DNA of 64,000 nt. Source: Haliovirga abyssi. GTDB taxonomy: Bacteria; Fusobacteriota; Fusobacteriia; Fusobacteriales; Haliovirgaceae. Shown one piece after another: positions 42,603-52,719 of this stretch (the first letter of the stretch is position 1; each line of letters begins with the position of its first letter). Below the pieces are notes generated by a model, which worked only from the letters and a program-made list of their open reading frames with translations, made no database searches and had not been told where the DNA came from. The stretch is taken from NCBI RefSeq assembly GCF_030295325.1, contig NZ_AP027059.1:62001-126000 (forward strand), read 5' to 3'. A program made the translations under genes and the position numbers.

Positions 42603-44015
42603 ATGAAGAATATAAAGAAAATTTTAATTGGAGTAATGGCTATAAATCTATTATTTGTATATGGATGTGGGAAAAATGCAAAAAAAGAAGGGGTGAAAAC
42701 AGAAAAAATAGTAGTTGTGAGAACAGTGGAATTGAAAAAAATGGAGCTATCTAAAAGAATAGAGGTTGGAGCAGAAGCGAAACCATTTAAAGAGGTAGTT
42801 CAAATAACAGAAACAGGTGGAGATGTAAAAAAAGTAGATACAATAAATGGAAGATGGGTAAAAGAGGGGGAAACAATTGTAGAACTTGAAAATACTCAAA
42901 TAGAAGCCAGTTACATGCAAGCAAAAGCAGCATATTTAAATGCAAAAGCAAACTATGAAAGAACAGAAAAATTTGCAAAAGATCAGCTTTTAAATAGATT
43001 AGCACAAGCTAGATTTGCACTTACATCTGCAAAAATGAATTTAGAGAAAGTAACTAAAGGGGCGAGACAAGAGGATTTGGATAGAGCTACATATGGAGTA
43101 GAAACAGCTAAAAAAAATTATGAAGTGATGAAATCAACTTATGAAAAAAATAAAAAATTATATGAAAAAAAATTGATTTCAGAACAAGCATTTTTAAATA
43201 TAGAAAATGGTTATAAGTCATCTGAAAATGGATATAAATCAGCAAAAAAAGGGTTAGAACTGTTAAAAAAGGGAGCTCAAGTAGAAGATAGAAATACATT
43301 GAAAGAAGCAGTAAAAAATGCAGAAGATGGATATAATTTAACAAAAAAAATGGTAGATGGCAAGTCATGGAAATATGATATTCAAGCAGCAAAATCAGGA
43401 TATATTCAAGCAGAAGCAATGTATAAATTAGCCAAAAAAAATTATAATGATTTAACTGTAAAAGCTAAAATATCAGGAGTTGTTATAAATCTTGATCTAA
43501 AAGAGAAAAATAGAGTTAATCCAATGACACCATTGTTTAGAATTGTTAATAATGATGATATGGTGCTAGAGGTTGGATTGGCGGAAAGTGAAATAGAAGG
43601 CGTTCAAAAATTTAATAAAGTAAGAGTGAAAGTTAAAGCTGTAAACAGCGAGTATGAAGGTCAAGTGTATGAGATAAATCCAGCAGCAGACCCTAAAACT
43701 AAAAAATTTAAAGTAAAAATTAAATTTAAAAATGTAGGACATAAAATAAAAAAGGGTATGTTTGCAAATGCTATAATTTTAGCAGGAAAACATGAAGCCT
43801 TAGTAGTTCCAAAAGCAGCAACAGTAGTAGAAAATTTATCTACTTACATATTTAAGGAAGAGGAGAATAGAGCTGAAAAAATTAAAGTTAAACTAGGAGA
43901 CTCAAATGATAGATATCAAGAGATTATCTCTGATAATATTTCAGAAGGAGACAAAATAATAGTAGAAGGACAATTTATATTAAATGACAAAGACAAGGTG
44001 AAAGAGGTGAAATAG
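42603..44015 (+). CDS. RND membrane-fusion (adaptor) lipoprotein
   Basis: 470 residues. Lipobox INLLFVYGCG puts the lipidated Cys at about 22. Then come a split lipoyl domain (GGDVKKVDTINGRWVKEGETIVEL, and KAKISGVVINLD at about 285), a long alpha-helical hairpin between them and beta-barrel and membrane-proximal domains (VKVKAVNSEYEGQVYEINPAADPKTKKFKV). The hairpin is longer than in AcrA, with repeated helical units. It links the RND pump to the TolC-like channel. Confidence 0.92.
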   Translation: MKNIKKILIGVMAINLLFVYGCGKNAKKEGVKTEKIVVVRTVELKKMELSKRIEVGAEAKPFKEVVQITETGGDVKKVDTINGRWVKEGETIVELENTQIEASYMQAKAAYLNAKANYERTEKFAKDQLLNRLAQARFALTSAKMNLEKVTKGARQEDLDRATYGVETAKKNYEVMKSTYEKNKKLYEKKLISEQAFLNIENGYKSSENGYKSAKKGLELLKKGAQVEDRNTLKEAVKNAEDGYNLTKKMVDGKSWKYDIQAAKSGYIQAEAMYKLAKKNYNDLTVKAKISGVVINLDLKEKNRVNPMTPLFRIVNNDDMVLEVGLAESEIEGVQKFNKVRVKVKAVNSEYEGQVYEINPAADPKTKKFKVKIKFKNVGHKIKKGMFANAIILAGKHEALVVPKAATVVENLSTYIFKEEENRAEKIKVKLGDSNDRYQEIISDNISEGDKIIVEGQFILNDKDKVKEVK

Positions 44016-47000
44016 ATGAAGTGGTTATCAAGTTTATCAATAGAAAGACCAGTTACAACAATTATGCTGATAGTTACAATGATTGCATTAGGATTAGTAT
44101 CTTTAGTAGGTTTACCAGTAGAATTAATGCCAAACTTAAATTTCCCAGTAATAACAGTTGCTACAGGGTATTCTGGTGTTGCACCTCAAGATATGGAAGA
44201 GTTAGTTACCAAGCCCATAGAAAATGCAATTGAAAGCATAGAAGGTGTTAAAACTATGACTTCTTCTTCGAAAGAAGGGATGTCCCATGTTGTTGTAGAA
44301 TTTGAGTGGGGAACTAATTTAGATTCGAAATCGATAGATATAAAAGATAAAATAAATTTGATTAAAAGGATGCTTCCAAGTGATATAGATGATCCAATAG
44401 TATCTAAGAGGAATATAATGAAGAATGAAGTAGCTATGAAATTAAATTTATCAGGAGGAAATTTATCAGATTTAAAAAAAATAGCTGATGATGTGTTAAA
44501 ACCTAAATTTGAGAGAATTCCAGGAGTAGGCTCAGTTGATATATATGGTGGATTAGATAAAGAAATATTAGTAAAAGTAGATCCGTACAAATTAGAGAGT
44601 TATGGATTAACAGTTGATTCATTGATAAATTTATTAAGGACAGCAAGTGTAAATATGCCAGCTGGAAATATAAAAGAGGGCGGGAAAGAGTTTCTTGTTA
44701 GAATTTTAGGAAAAGCGGAATCTGTAAACGATATAAAAAATATTGTTATTTCGAATAAAAATGGTAATACTTTATATTTAAAAGATGTAGTAGATATTAT
44801 GTTAGGGACAGAAGATAGAGATAACTATAATAGGTTTAATGGTAAAGAATCAATATCTCTAAATTTAATAAAAGAATCTGGTGGGAATACTGTATCAATA
44901 GCAGATAACGCAAAGAAAATGATGAAAACTTTAAAAAATGAATTGCCAGAAGGAGTAAAGCTTACAATAGGTCAAGATAAATCTACATATATAAAAGACT
45001 CGATGAGTATGGTAAGAGATAGTGCATTAATGGCGCTAGTTTTAGCGGCAATAATTTTATTTATATTTTTAAAAAATATAAGAGCAACATTAATTATATC
45101 TACTGCAATACCAACTTCTATAATTTTTACTTTTGTATTAATAAAATATAAAGGTATATCAATGAATTTATTATCCCTTGGTGGATTGGCACTTGGAGTA
45201 GGAATGCTTGTAGATAATTCGGTAATTGTACTAGAAAATATATATAGACACTTAACAGAGTATAAAAAGCCAGTAATAGAAGCAGCAAGAGATGGAGCAG
45301 CTGAAATGGGGTTGCCAATTTTAGCTTCAACTGCAACAACAGTAGCAGTATTTTTACCAGTAGCATTTACTAAAGGGATAGCAGGAGAAATTTTTAGAGA
45401 TTTTTCATACACAGTTGCCTTTTCTCTATTAGCATCTATGATAGTAGCATTAACATTTGTGCCTATGATTTCTTCAAAAATATTAAAAGAGGGCAGAGAA
45501 ACAAATAAAGAAGGAAAATTATTTGTAAAATTAAAAGAAAAATATTCAAAATGGATTGGGATAGCGTTGTCAAATAGATGGAAAACATTAGGAATAGCAG
45601 TTTTTATATTTGCAATAGTTATAACTGCAGGGATTAAATTTGTTGGATTAGATTTTTTCCCAAGTACAGATAGTGGAGAATATACAGTTACAGCAACTTT
45701 GCCAACAGGATTTGATTTAGAAAAAGCAAATAAGATAGGCAAAAAAATAGAAAAAATAGTAAAAGCAAATAAATATACTAAAAAATATATAACACAAGTA
45801 ACAAAAAAAACAATAATAGTAGATGTAGAAACACCATCTAAAGATTTGAGAAAAGTGAGTATAGAAGATATAAGTTCAAATATTAGAGAAAAAATGAAAA
45901 ATATACCTGACATAACTTATACAGTAAAAGGGTCATCCAGAGGTGGTGGCGGAGGTGGAGCTGCGATACAGGTTTCTATACAAGGTGACAATTATGTAAT
46001 TCTAGAAAAATTGTCAAATAAAGTAAAAGAAAAAATAAAAAGTTTAAAAGGTATTGTAGATGTAGAAAGCTCATTTGAAGGTGGAAATCCAGAAGTGAGA
46101 ATTAAAATAAACAGAGAAAAAGCAGAATATTATGGATTGAATATAAGTTATATATCTTCTATAATTAATTCGAAAATGGCGGGGATAGTACCTTTAAAAA
46201 TTCAAAGTAGTGGACAAGATATAAAAGTTAAATTAATATTAAAAAAAGAATATAGAGACTCTATAAAAAAATTAGAAGATATATTAATATCTACCCGAAA
46301 TGGAGAAACAGTTAGATTAAAGGAGATTGCAAATTTTGAACAAGGAGAAGGACCAACTCAAATACTTAGAGAAGATAAAAGGAGAGAAATAATAGTTTCG
46401 GCAAATAATTCAGGAATATCACTAGGAAATGCAACTAAGGAGATTACGAAAGCTATTAATGGTATAAAATTCCCAAGTGGATATTCATATAAGTTTGGTG
46501 GAAGTCAAAAAAGTATGATGGAAGCTATGCAAAGTTTAGTAGTAGCATTTTTAATTGCAATATTTCTTGTATATATGATTTTGGCTTCACAATTTGAATC
46601 ATTTATATTACCGGCAATTATAATGATAAGTGTGCCGTTTTCATTAGTTGGAGTATACTTAGGGCTTATGATAACAGGATTTAGCTTAAGTATAACGGTA
46701 ATGATAGGAATTATAATGCTAGCAGGAATCGTTGTAAATAATGCTATAGTTTTAATTGATTATATAAATTTATTAAAGGCGAGAGAAATAGATAGACATG
46801 AAGCTATAAAAAAAGCGGGTAAAACTAGATTAAGACCAATATTAATGACTACAACAACTACTGTTTTTGGAATGATTCCATTAGCAATGGGAATAGGTGC
46901 AAGTTCTGATTTTTATCAACCACTTGCAATATCTGTAATATTCGGATTAAGTGTTTCTACACTTTTAACTTTAATAGTAATACCGGTATTATATTCGCTG

Positions 47001-47051
47001 TTTGATGATTTTCATATATGGTATATGAAAAAAAGAGGAAAAGCGGAATAA
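44016..47051 (+). CDS. RND efflux transporter (AcrB/HAE1 family)
   Basis: 1011 residues. The N-terminal SIERPVTTIMLIVTMIALG and SLVGLPVELMPNLNFP are typical. Twelve membrane segments are arranged around two large periplasmic loops. TM4 carries the proton-relay Asp in LALGVGMLVDNSVIVLENIYRH, and the second half repeats it as IMLAGIVVNNAIVLIDYINLLKAREIDRHEA. A glycine-rich SSRGGGGGGA linker sits in the second loop. Proton-driven export of hydrophobic compounds, probably drugs or lipids. Last large gene of the TetR-controlled operon. Confidence 0.95.
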   Translation: MKWLSSLSIERPVTTIMLIVTMIALGLVSLVGLPVELMPNLNFPVITVATGYSGVAPQDMEELVTKPIENAIESIEGVKTMTSSSKEGMSHVVVEFEWGTNLDSKSIDIKDKINLIKRMLPSDIDDPIVSKRNIMKNEVAMKLNLSGGNLSDLKKIADDVLKPKFERIPGVGSVDIYGGLDKEILVKVDPYKLESYGLTVDSLINLLRTASVNMPAGNIKEGGKEFLVRILGKAESVNDIKNIVISNKNGNTLYLKDVVDIMLGTEDRDNYNRFNGKESISLNLIKESGGNTVSIADNAKKMMKTLKNELPEGVKLTIGQDKSTYIKDSMSMVRDSALMALVLAAIILFIFLKNIRATLIISTAIPTSIIFTFVLIKYKGISMNLLSLGGLALGVGMLVDNSVIVLENIYRHLTEYKKPVIEAARDGAAEMGLPILASTATTVAVFLPVAFTKGIAGEIFRDFSYTVAFSLLASMIVALTFVPMISSKILKEGRETNKEGKLFVKLKEKYSKWIGIALSNRWKTLGIAVFIFAIVITAGIKFVGLDFFPSTDSGEYTVTATLPTGFDLEKANKIGKKIEKIVKANKYTKKYITQVTKKTIIVDVETPSKDLRKVSIEDISSNIREKMKNIPDITYTVKGSSRGGGGGGAAIQVSIQGDNYVILEKLSNKVKEKIKSLKGIVDVESSFEGGNPEVRIKINREKAEYYGLNISYISSIINSKMAGIVPLKIQSSGQDIKVKLILKKEYRDSIKKLEDILISTRNGETVRLKEIANFEQGEGPTQILREDKRREIIVSANNSGISLGNATKEITKAINGIKFPSGYSYKFGGSQKSMMEAMQSLVVAFLIAIFLVYMILASQFESFILPAIIMISVPFSLVGVYLGLMITGFSLSITVMIGIIMLAGIVVNNAIVLIDYINLLKAREIDRHEAIKKAGKTRLRPILMTTTTTVFGMIPLAMGIGASSDFYQPLAISVIFGLSVSTLLTLIVIPVLYSLFDDFHIWYMKKRGKAE

Positions 47052-47070
47052 CAAAAAGGGGGTTATAAAT

Positions 47071-47367
47071 ATGTATAAAGGAATAAGAATAGTGTATGAT
47101 TCAGTAATAGAAGATAGAATATTAAAAATATTAAAAAGTGAAAATATAGAAAAATATATAAAATTTCCTAAACTTGAAGGAGTTTGGGGAAAAGAATTAA
47201 GACATTTAAATTCTCATATATGGCCTGGTACAGATGGAATAATTTTTTTAATGTTACCAGAAGAAAAATCTGTAACTGTGTTAGATAAATTTAGAAACTT
47301 TAAGAAAAAATTGGAGATAGATGTTCCGTTTATGATAGTAGTATCGCCAATAGAAGAGATAATATAA
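47071..47367 (+). CDS. Small PII-like protein after the RND gene
   Basis: 98 residues, GGGGG before the ATG, 19 bases after the transporter gene. YDSVIEDRILKILKSENIEKYIKFPKLEGVWGKELRHLNSHIWPGTDGIIFLMLPEE looks like a ferredoxin-like PII-superfamily fold without the T-loop tyrosine. Small PII-like proteins are known next to some RND and metal-efflux genes, where a sensing role is suspected. Assignment is by fold pattern only. Confidence 0.55.
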   Translation: MYKGIRIVYDSVIEDRILKILKSENIEKYIKFPKLEGVWGKELRHLNSHIWPGTDGIIFLMLPEEKSVTVLDKFRNFKKKLEIDVPFMIVVSPIEEII

Positions 47368-47374
47368 AGAATGT

Positions 47375-47408
47375 AAAAAAGGGCAGATTTAAATATCTGC
47401 CCTTTTTT
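47375..47408. terminator. Bidirectional terminator between RND operon and metX
   Basis: Arms GGGCAGAT (47381-47388) and ATCTGCCC (47395-47402) with A6 before and T6 after, so it serves the plus-strand efflux operon and the minus-strand metX. Confidence 0.92.
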
Positions 47409-47439
47409 GATTTTTATCTTTGTGTTGAACTGTTTTTTA

Positions 47440-48618
47440 TTAATCTTTATTAATAAAATTATCAATAATTGGATTTATCTTGTCATATTCAATTAAAAAT
47501 GAATCATGACCAGAGTAGGTATTTATCTCGTGATATTCTACATTTTTTTCTTTTTCTTTTAATATATTTGACATCTCTTGAGATTGGTAAGATGGAAATA
47601 ACCAGTCAGATGTAAATGACATAATTAAAATTTCTTTTGCCTTTATATTATCTAAAGCGTCCTCTAAAGAATTAAAATCTCTGCTAATATCAAATAGATC
47701 CATAGCCTTACTTAAATATAGATATGAATTAGCATCAAATTTTTTTACAAATTTGTATCCTTGGTGATCTAAATAATTTTCTACTTCAAATTTTTCGTCA
47801 AAGTCAAAATATTCAGTAATATTTGCATGCTTTCTTCCAAATTTTATTTGCATAGCTTCGTCGGAAAGATATGTAATATGAGCAACCATTCTAGCTAATG
47901 CAAGGCCGTCTAATAGTCGCTTTTCCTTATAATAATTACCACCATTCCATTTGGGATCAATCATAATAGCATGCCTTCCAATTTTATTAAAAGCTATAGA
48001 TTGTGGAGAGAGCTTACTAGTAGCAGCAATAACAACTAGTTTATCCATAAAATCAGGATATGTAACACCCCATTGTAATGCCTGCATTCCTCCAATAGAA
48101 CCACCAATTACAGATTTTAGATGGTAGATTCCAAAATGTTTTTCCAAAAGAATTTTTTGAGTTTCTACCATATCTTTTATTGTTATTGTAGGAAATTTCA
48201 TTGCGTATGGTTCTTTTGTTTCAGGATTTATAGAATTTGGGCCTGTAGACCCACTACAACCACCTAAAATATTAGAACAAACAATAAAATATTTGTTAGT
48301 ATCTAATGGTCTTCCTGGACCTATAATAGGATCCCACCAACCTGTTTCAGAATCTTTATCCAATCTGCCTGCTACATGAGAATTTCCAGTTAGAGCATGA
48401 CAGATTAAAATTGCATTATCTTTATTTTTGTTAAGGGTACCATAAGTTTCGTAATCAAGTGTTATGGGCCCGAATTTCATTCCAGATTCTAGTTTTAAAA
48501 GAGGAAATTCGCTATTGCCTGTAGCGAATGTAAATTTTCCATGTTTTAAATTTATAGTTTCAGGTAAATTAGGAGGAAATTTCTCTTCTCTCAATTGTTT
48601 TCCAGTTAAATTTTTCAT
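47440..48618 (-). CDS. metX: Homoserine O-acetyltransferase
   Basis: 392 residues from the ATG whose complement is 48616-48618, behind GGAGGTG; a longer frame to 48690 has a hydrophobic leader without a binding site and is rejected. Alpha/beta-hydrolase: LICHALTGNSHVAG (oxyanion region), nucleophile Ser in GGSIGGMQALQWG, Asp region in FTSDWLFPSYQSQEM and His in YSGHDSFLIE. It acetylates (or succinylates) homoserine with acyl-CoA, opening methionine synthesis. It is the only clear minus-strand gene. A TATAAT-like box lies about 48735-48740 on the minus strand; no SAM riboswitch was seen. Confidence 0.93.
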   Translation of the reverse strand: MKNLTGKQLREEKFPPNLPETINLKHGKFTFATGNSEFPLLKLESGMKFGPITLDYETYGTLNKNKDNAILICHALTGNSHVAGRLDKDSETGWWDPIIGPGRPLDTNKYFIVCSNILGGCSGSTGPNSINPETKEPYAMKFPTITIKDMVETQKILLEKHFGIYHLKSVIGGSIGGMQALQWGVTYPDFMDKLVVIAATSKLSPQSIAFNKIGRHAIMIDPKWNGGNYYKEKRLLDGLALARMVAHITYLSDEAMQIKFGRKHANITEYFDFDEKFEVENYLDHQGYKFVKKFDANSYLYLSKAMDLFDISRDFNSLEDALDNIKAKEILIMSFTSDWLFPSYQSQEMSNILKEKEKNVEYHEINTYSGHDSFLIEYDKINPIIDNFINKD

Positions 48619-48844
48619 AATGCACCTCCATAAAATCGTAAAATATATAGAAAACAGCACTGCTTGCAATAAGAAAGTTATAATTTTCAAAAATTTCAGT
48701 TGCTAAAAATAAAAACTGTTCTTTTGTATTGTTAATATATTATACATTAATAAAAAAAAATCTTCAAGAACAAAAAAAAGTTGAAAAAAAATTATAAAAA
48801 TGTTATTATATAGAAGAAAGTGTTTAAATATTGGAGGTGCGGTC

Positions 48845-50254
48845 GTGGAAAAGACATCATTGCTTGTAATTTCAACAAATAAGGAGTTACAACAAAACTT
48901 GAGGAAAGAATTAAAAGAGGATTATGAGGTAATAACATTTGATAATCTTTTAGATGGACTGGATATGTTAAGAGAGAGCGATTTTGAAGTTATGCTATTA
49001 GATGAGAACTTAAATTGGTTTACTTTTGATGAAGCTATGAAAAAAGTTAAAGGTATAGGAAAAGATATTTTTGTATTAGGATTGTTAAGTGATGAAAATC
49101 CAGCTAGAATAAAAGAGATAAAAATGGCAGGTATATATGATTATATTTTGAAACCTATTAATAAAAGAGAATTTGACAGATTAATAGATCATGTTTTAAA
49201 TAATATAGAAATATTAAAAGAAAAAAGAGATTTGGAGAAAAAACTTCTTATTATTGAAAAAGAAGAAGAGATGATAGGTCAAAGTAATTCTATAAAACAA
49301 TTAAAACAAATGATAGAAAAAGTAGCTTTAGGAGATACTACAGTTTTAATATTAGGAGAAAATGGTGTTGGAAAAGAATTAGTAGCAAAAGAGATCTATA
49401 GAAGAAGTCCTAGGTATAGAAAACCGTTTATAACATTAAATTGTGCAGCAATATCTAGTAATGCTATAGAAGCAGAACTATTTGGGTATGAAAAAGGAGC
49501 TTTTACAGGAGCAAATTTATCTAAAAAAGGGATAATAGAGGAAGCGCATACTGGAACTCTATTTTTAGATGAAATAGGTGAACTTGATGTAAAAACTCAA
49601 GCAAAACTATTGAGAGTGATAGAATATGGAGAACTTAGAAGAGTTGGAAGCAGCAAAACTTTAAAAGTAGACGTGAGATTTATAGCTGCTACAAATAAAA
49701 AATTAGAAGATGAAGTTAGAAGAGGTAATTTTAGAAAAGATTTGTATCACAGACTAACTAATTTTCCTATTTATGTAATGCCTTTAAAAGATAGAAAAGA
49801 AGATATTCCATTATTGGTAAACTACTTTTTAAATAAAATTGTGGAAGAACTACATAAAGATATGATTGTGTTTTCAGGCGAAGCAATGAAATATTTGATA
49901 GATTACAATTATCCTGGAAATGTAAGAGAATTAAGAAATATTATTGAGAGAATAGTTATTCTTTCAAATGATAGAGTTATTTCAGTAGAGGATTTGCCAT
50001 TAGAATTAAAAATGAAATCAGATACACTTGAAAATAAAGTTGTAATTGGATTAGGGCCTTTAAAACAAATTTTAGAAAAAGAGATATATGAATTAGCAGA
50101 AGTAGAGAGAGTTGTAATTGGAATGGCTCTTCAAAGAACAAGGTGGAATAAGCAAGAAACTGCTAAGGTTTTAGGAATAGGAAGAACGACTTTATACGAG
50201 AAAATAAAAAGATATAATTTGGATAGAAGATTAATAGAAAAAGAGATGATGTAA
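48845..50254 (+). CDS. Sigma-54-dependent transcriptional activator (NtrC family)
   Basis: 469 residues from GTG 48845, with GGAGGTG upstream. The N-terminal receiver-like domain keeps an Asp in VMLLDENLNW but lacks the usual acidic pair (it begins LLVISTNKELQQN). The AAA+ domain has Walker A GENGVGKE, the sigma-54 contact loop GAFTGA, Walker B GTLFLDEIGEL and the R-finger region FRKDLYHRLTNFPI. The C-terminus has a Fis-type helix-turn-helix (TRWNKQETAKVLGIGRTTLYEKIKRY). Three bases before the SelA-like gene, so one operon. Confidence 0.92.
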   Translation: MEKTSLLVISTNKELQQNLRKELKEDYEVITFDNLLDGLDMLRESDFEVMLLDENLNWFTFDEAMKKVKGIGKDIFVLGLLSDENPARIKEIKMAGIYDYILKPINKREFDRLIDHVLNNIEILKEKRDLEKKLLIIEKEEEMIGQSNSIKQLKQMIEKVALGDTTVLILGENGVGKELVAKEIYRRSPRYRKPFITLNCAAISSNAIEAELFGYEKGAFTGANLSKKGIIEEAHTGTLFLDEIGELDVKTQAKLLRVIEYGELRRVGSSKTLKVDVRFIAATNKKLEDEVRRGNFRKDLYHRLTNFPIYVMPLKDRKEDIPLLVNYFLNKIVEELHKDMIVFSGEAMKYLIDYNYPGNVRELRNIIERIVILSNDRVISVEDLPLELKMKSDTLENKVVIGLGPLKQILEKEIYELAEVERVVIGMALQRTRWNKQETAKVLGIGRTTLYEKIKRYNLDRRLIEKEMM

Positions 50255-50257
50255 AAA

Positions 50258-51658
50258 ATGGATTTCAATTTAGTTCAATCATATATTTTAAAACTTCCTA
50301 AAATTGAAGAGCTAAAAGATATTCCTCAAATAAAAATATTAATAGAAGGATATTCTGAAAGAATAGTAGACGAATATCTTTCTAAGATATTAGAAGAGCG
50401 ACATAAAAAAATTGTTAAATCAGATGTAGAAGAAGATTTAAAAAAAATGGATTTTTCTATTGACTATTATATAAAAGAGTTGAAAAAAGGGATTGAGATA
50501 GAAAAAGGAAAATCATTAAAAAAAGTTATAAATTGTATGGGAACGATCTATTCTGATTATATTGGGAATAGATTTTATTCTAAAGAGGTTTTGGATAATT
50601 TTAGTAAGGTTTTTTTTGAGTATACAAATATGGAGCTAGATGAAGAAAATGGAAAAAAAACAGATATAGATAGTGATTTTGAAAAATTGTTAGTTCAACT
50701 TTTTGCACAGAAGAACTGTTTATTGGTGAATAATATGGGGAGTGCATTTTATTTACTTGTGGATACTATTTTTAAGGATAAAAATATAATACTTAGTAAT
50801 TCTGATTGGCTATATTTTTCGGAATTAAAATATGGGATATCGGATGTAATAAAAAATGCAAATGGAAAAATAAAAATAGCAGGTTATTTAAATGATATTA
50901 ATATAGAAAATTATATTGAATTAATTGAAGAAAAAGATGATTTATGTTTATATAGTGAAATGTTTAATGGGAAAAAAGAGTTTGTTTCAAATGTAAAAGA
51001 AGATGAATTCCAAGCTTTAAAAGAAAAATCTAAGACAGTTTATATTACAGATAAAGTGTATATAGAAACTGAATCAAATGCGATAAAAAAAATAGGATAT
51101 GATATAAAAACTGTTTTAGAGAAAAAATATGATTTTTATATATTGGAACTTTCTAAATTAGGGAATTTCCCGCCTGTAGGAATAATTTTTGCAGATGAAG
51201 AAAGTATAGAAAAGATGAAAAAGAACTTTATATATTCTTTGATATCTTTAAATAAAGAGATGAAGGTACTTTTATATTTTTCAATAAAGTTATATTTAGA
51301 AAAAAAAGTAAATAAAGTTTGGATTAATGAAACTCTTGCAGAAGATAGAGTGAAAGATAAAAATATAAAATTTATAAAAAATATAGAAGGAAAATTATTT
51401 GAAAAAGCTGAAATAGAGCTAGTAGAAACTAAACAGTTTTCGTTCTTTGAATCAATGGGAGATTCTAAAAATGAAAATAGAGAATTTATAAAAATATATC
51501 CTCTGAAAAAAGATGTTTATGAAGCTGAAAAAGAGTTGAGAGTGGGATATCCAATTGTATTATGTTGGGTAGTTGAAGATAGTTTGCTTTTGAATATAGA
51601 TTTGTTAAAAAACGAAGAGATAGAAATATTAAATAAAAAGCTATTGGAAGTGTTATAA
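50258..51658 (+). CDS. Divergent SelA-like PLP-dependent protein
   Basis: 466 residues. The layout follows L-seryl-tRNA(Sec) selenium transferase: an N-terminal helical domain (LKLPKIEEL), KVINCMGTIYSD where SelA has INATGVVLHTN, EYTNMELDEENGKKTD for YSNLEYDLEtGKRG, and LLVNNMGSAFYLLVD for the NNNAAA segment. Lys300 in LELSKLGNFPPVGII is at the place of the PLP lysine of SGDKLLGGPQAG. Many conserved Arg, His and Asp residues of SelA are replaced. Selenocysteine synthesis is therefore uncertain; it could be a neofunctionalised paralogue. No selB or selD is in the window. Confidence 0.65.
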   Translation: MDFNLVQSYILKLPKIEELKDIPQIKILIEGYSERIVDEYLSKILEERHKKIVKSDVEEDLKKMDFSIDYYIKELKKGIEIEKGKSLKKVINCMGTIYSDYIGNRFYSKEVLDNFSKVFFEYTNMELDEENGKKTDIDSDFEKLLVQLFAQKNCLLVNNMGSAFYLLVDTIFKDKNIILSNSDWLYFSELKYGISDVIKNANGKIKIAGYLNDINIENYIELIEEKDDLCLYSEMFNGKKEFVSNVKEDEFQALKEKSKTVYITDKVYIETESNAIKKIGYDIKTVLEKKYDFYILELSKLGNFPPVGIIFADEESIEKMKKNFIYSLISLNKEMKVLLYFSIKLYLEKKVNKVWINETLAEDRVKDKNIKFIKNIEGKLFEKAEIELVETKQFSFFESMGDSKNENREFIKIYPLKKDVYEAEKELRVGYPIVLCWVVEDSLLLNIDLLKNEEIEILNKKLLEVL

Positions 51659-51676
51659 ATCTTCTGATAGCTTTTT
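51635..51676 (+). terminator. Terminator overlapping the SelA-like gene end
   Basis: AAAAAGCTATTGGAAG (51635-51650) pairs with CTTCTGATAGCTTTTT (51661-51676) with small bulges, followed by ATTTG. The stop codon is in the loop. Confidence 0.65.
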
Positions 51677-51751
51677 ATTTGATGCTTGGAAAAATATTTA
51701 TACTTCACCACCTGAAATGTAACCTTATTTTTCTATGTAATAAAATTTTAC

Positions 51752-51780
51752 TTGACAATTTTCTATTAATTTGATAATAT
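51752..51780 (+). promoter_or_regulatory. Promoter of the str operon
   Basis: TTGACA (51752-51757), 17-bp spacer, TAATAT (51775-51780), 58 bases before rpsL. Likely the main start for rpsL-rpsG-fusA and perhaps tuf. Confidence 0.8.
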
Positions 51781-51837
51781 TATTAAGCTAAAATGGCATA
51801 AAGTTTATTTTTATATATATTGAAAGGAGGTGCACAG

Positions 51838-52206
51838 ATGCCTACTATAAATCAGTTGGTAAAAAAAGGTAGAAAAAAAATTGAAAAAGCAAAAGCTACA
51901 CCAGCTTTACAAAGCAACCCACAAAAAAGAGGAGTTTGTGTAAGAGTTTACACTACTACACCAAAAAAACCAAACTCAGCGTTAAGAAAAGTTGCGAGAG
52001 TAAAATTGACAAATGGGATAGAAGTTTCAGCGTATATTCCAGGAATCGGACATAACTTACAAGAACATTCAATAGTACTTGTAAGAGGAGGAAGAGTTAA
52101 AGATTTACCAGGAGTTAGATACAGAATAATAAGAGGAACATTAGATGCAGCAGGTGTTTCTGACAGAAAACAAGCAAGATCAAGATACGGTGCTAAAAAG
52201 AAGTAA
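51838..52206 (+). CDS. rpsL: 30S ribosomal protein S12
   Basis: 122 residues from ATG 51838 behind GAAAGGAGGTG; an in-frame ATG 18 bases upstream precedes that site and is rejected. [12 protein letters not shown] and [13 protein letters not shown] surround Lys43 and Lys88, the streptomycin-sensitive residues, so the protein reads as drug-sensitive wild type. Sits in the decoding centre. First gene of the str operon. Confidence 0.97.
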   Translation: MPTINQLVKKGRKKIEKAKATPALQSNPQKRGVCVRVYTTTPKKPNSALRKVARVKLTNGIEVSAYIPGIGHNLQEHSIVLVRGGRVKDLPGVRYRIIRGTLDAAGVSDRKQARSRYGAKKK

Positions 52207-52225
52207 ATTAGGAGGTGAATAATAG

Positions 52226-52699
<474 letters not shown>

Positions 52700-52719
52700 A
52701 ATAAAAGGAGGACAATCTA

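Noticed and set aside
44972-45913. Long minus-strand frame (313 codons) in the RND gene
   Set aside because: It is antisense to the AcrB-like gene, and its Ser/Ile/Phe-rich translation is what an AT-rich coding strand gives in reverse. No RBS.
48464-48706. 80-codon plus-strand frame over the metX start
   Set aside because: It is antisense to the conserved N-terminus of metX and has no RBS.
48619-48740. SAM riboswitch or T-box before metX
   Set aside because: The leader is AT-rich with no S-box core or T-box sequence that I can fold; only a promoter-like TATAAT and a weak stem are seen.
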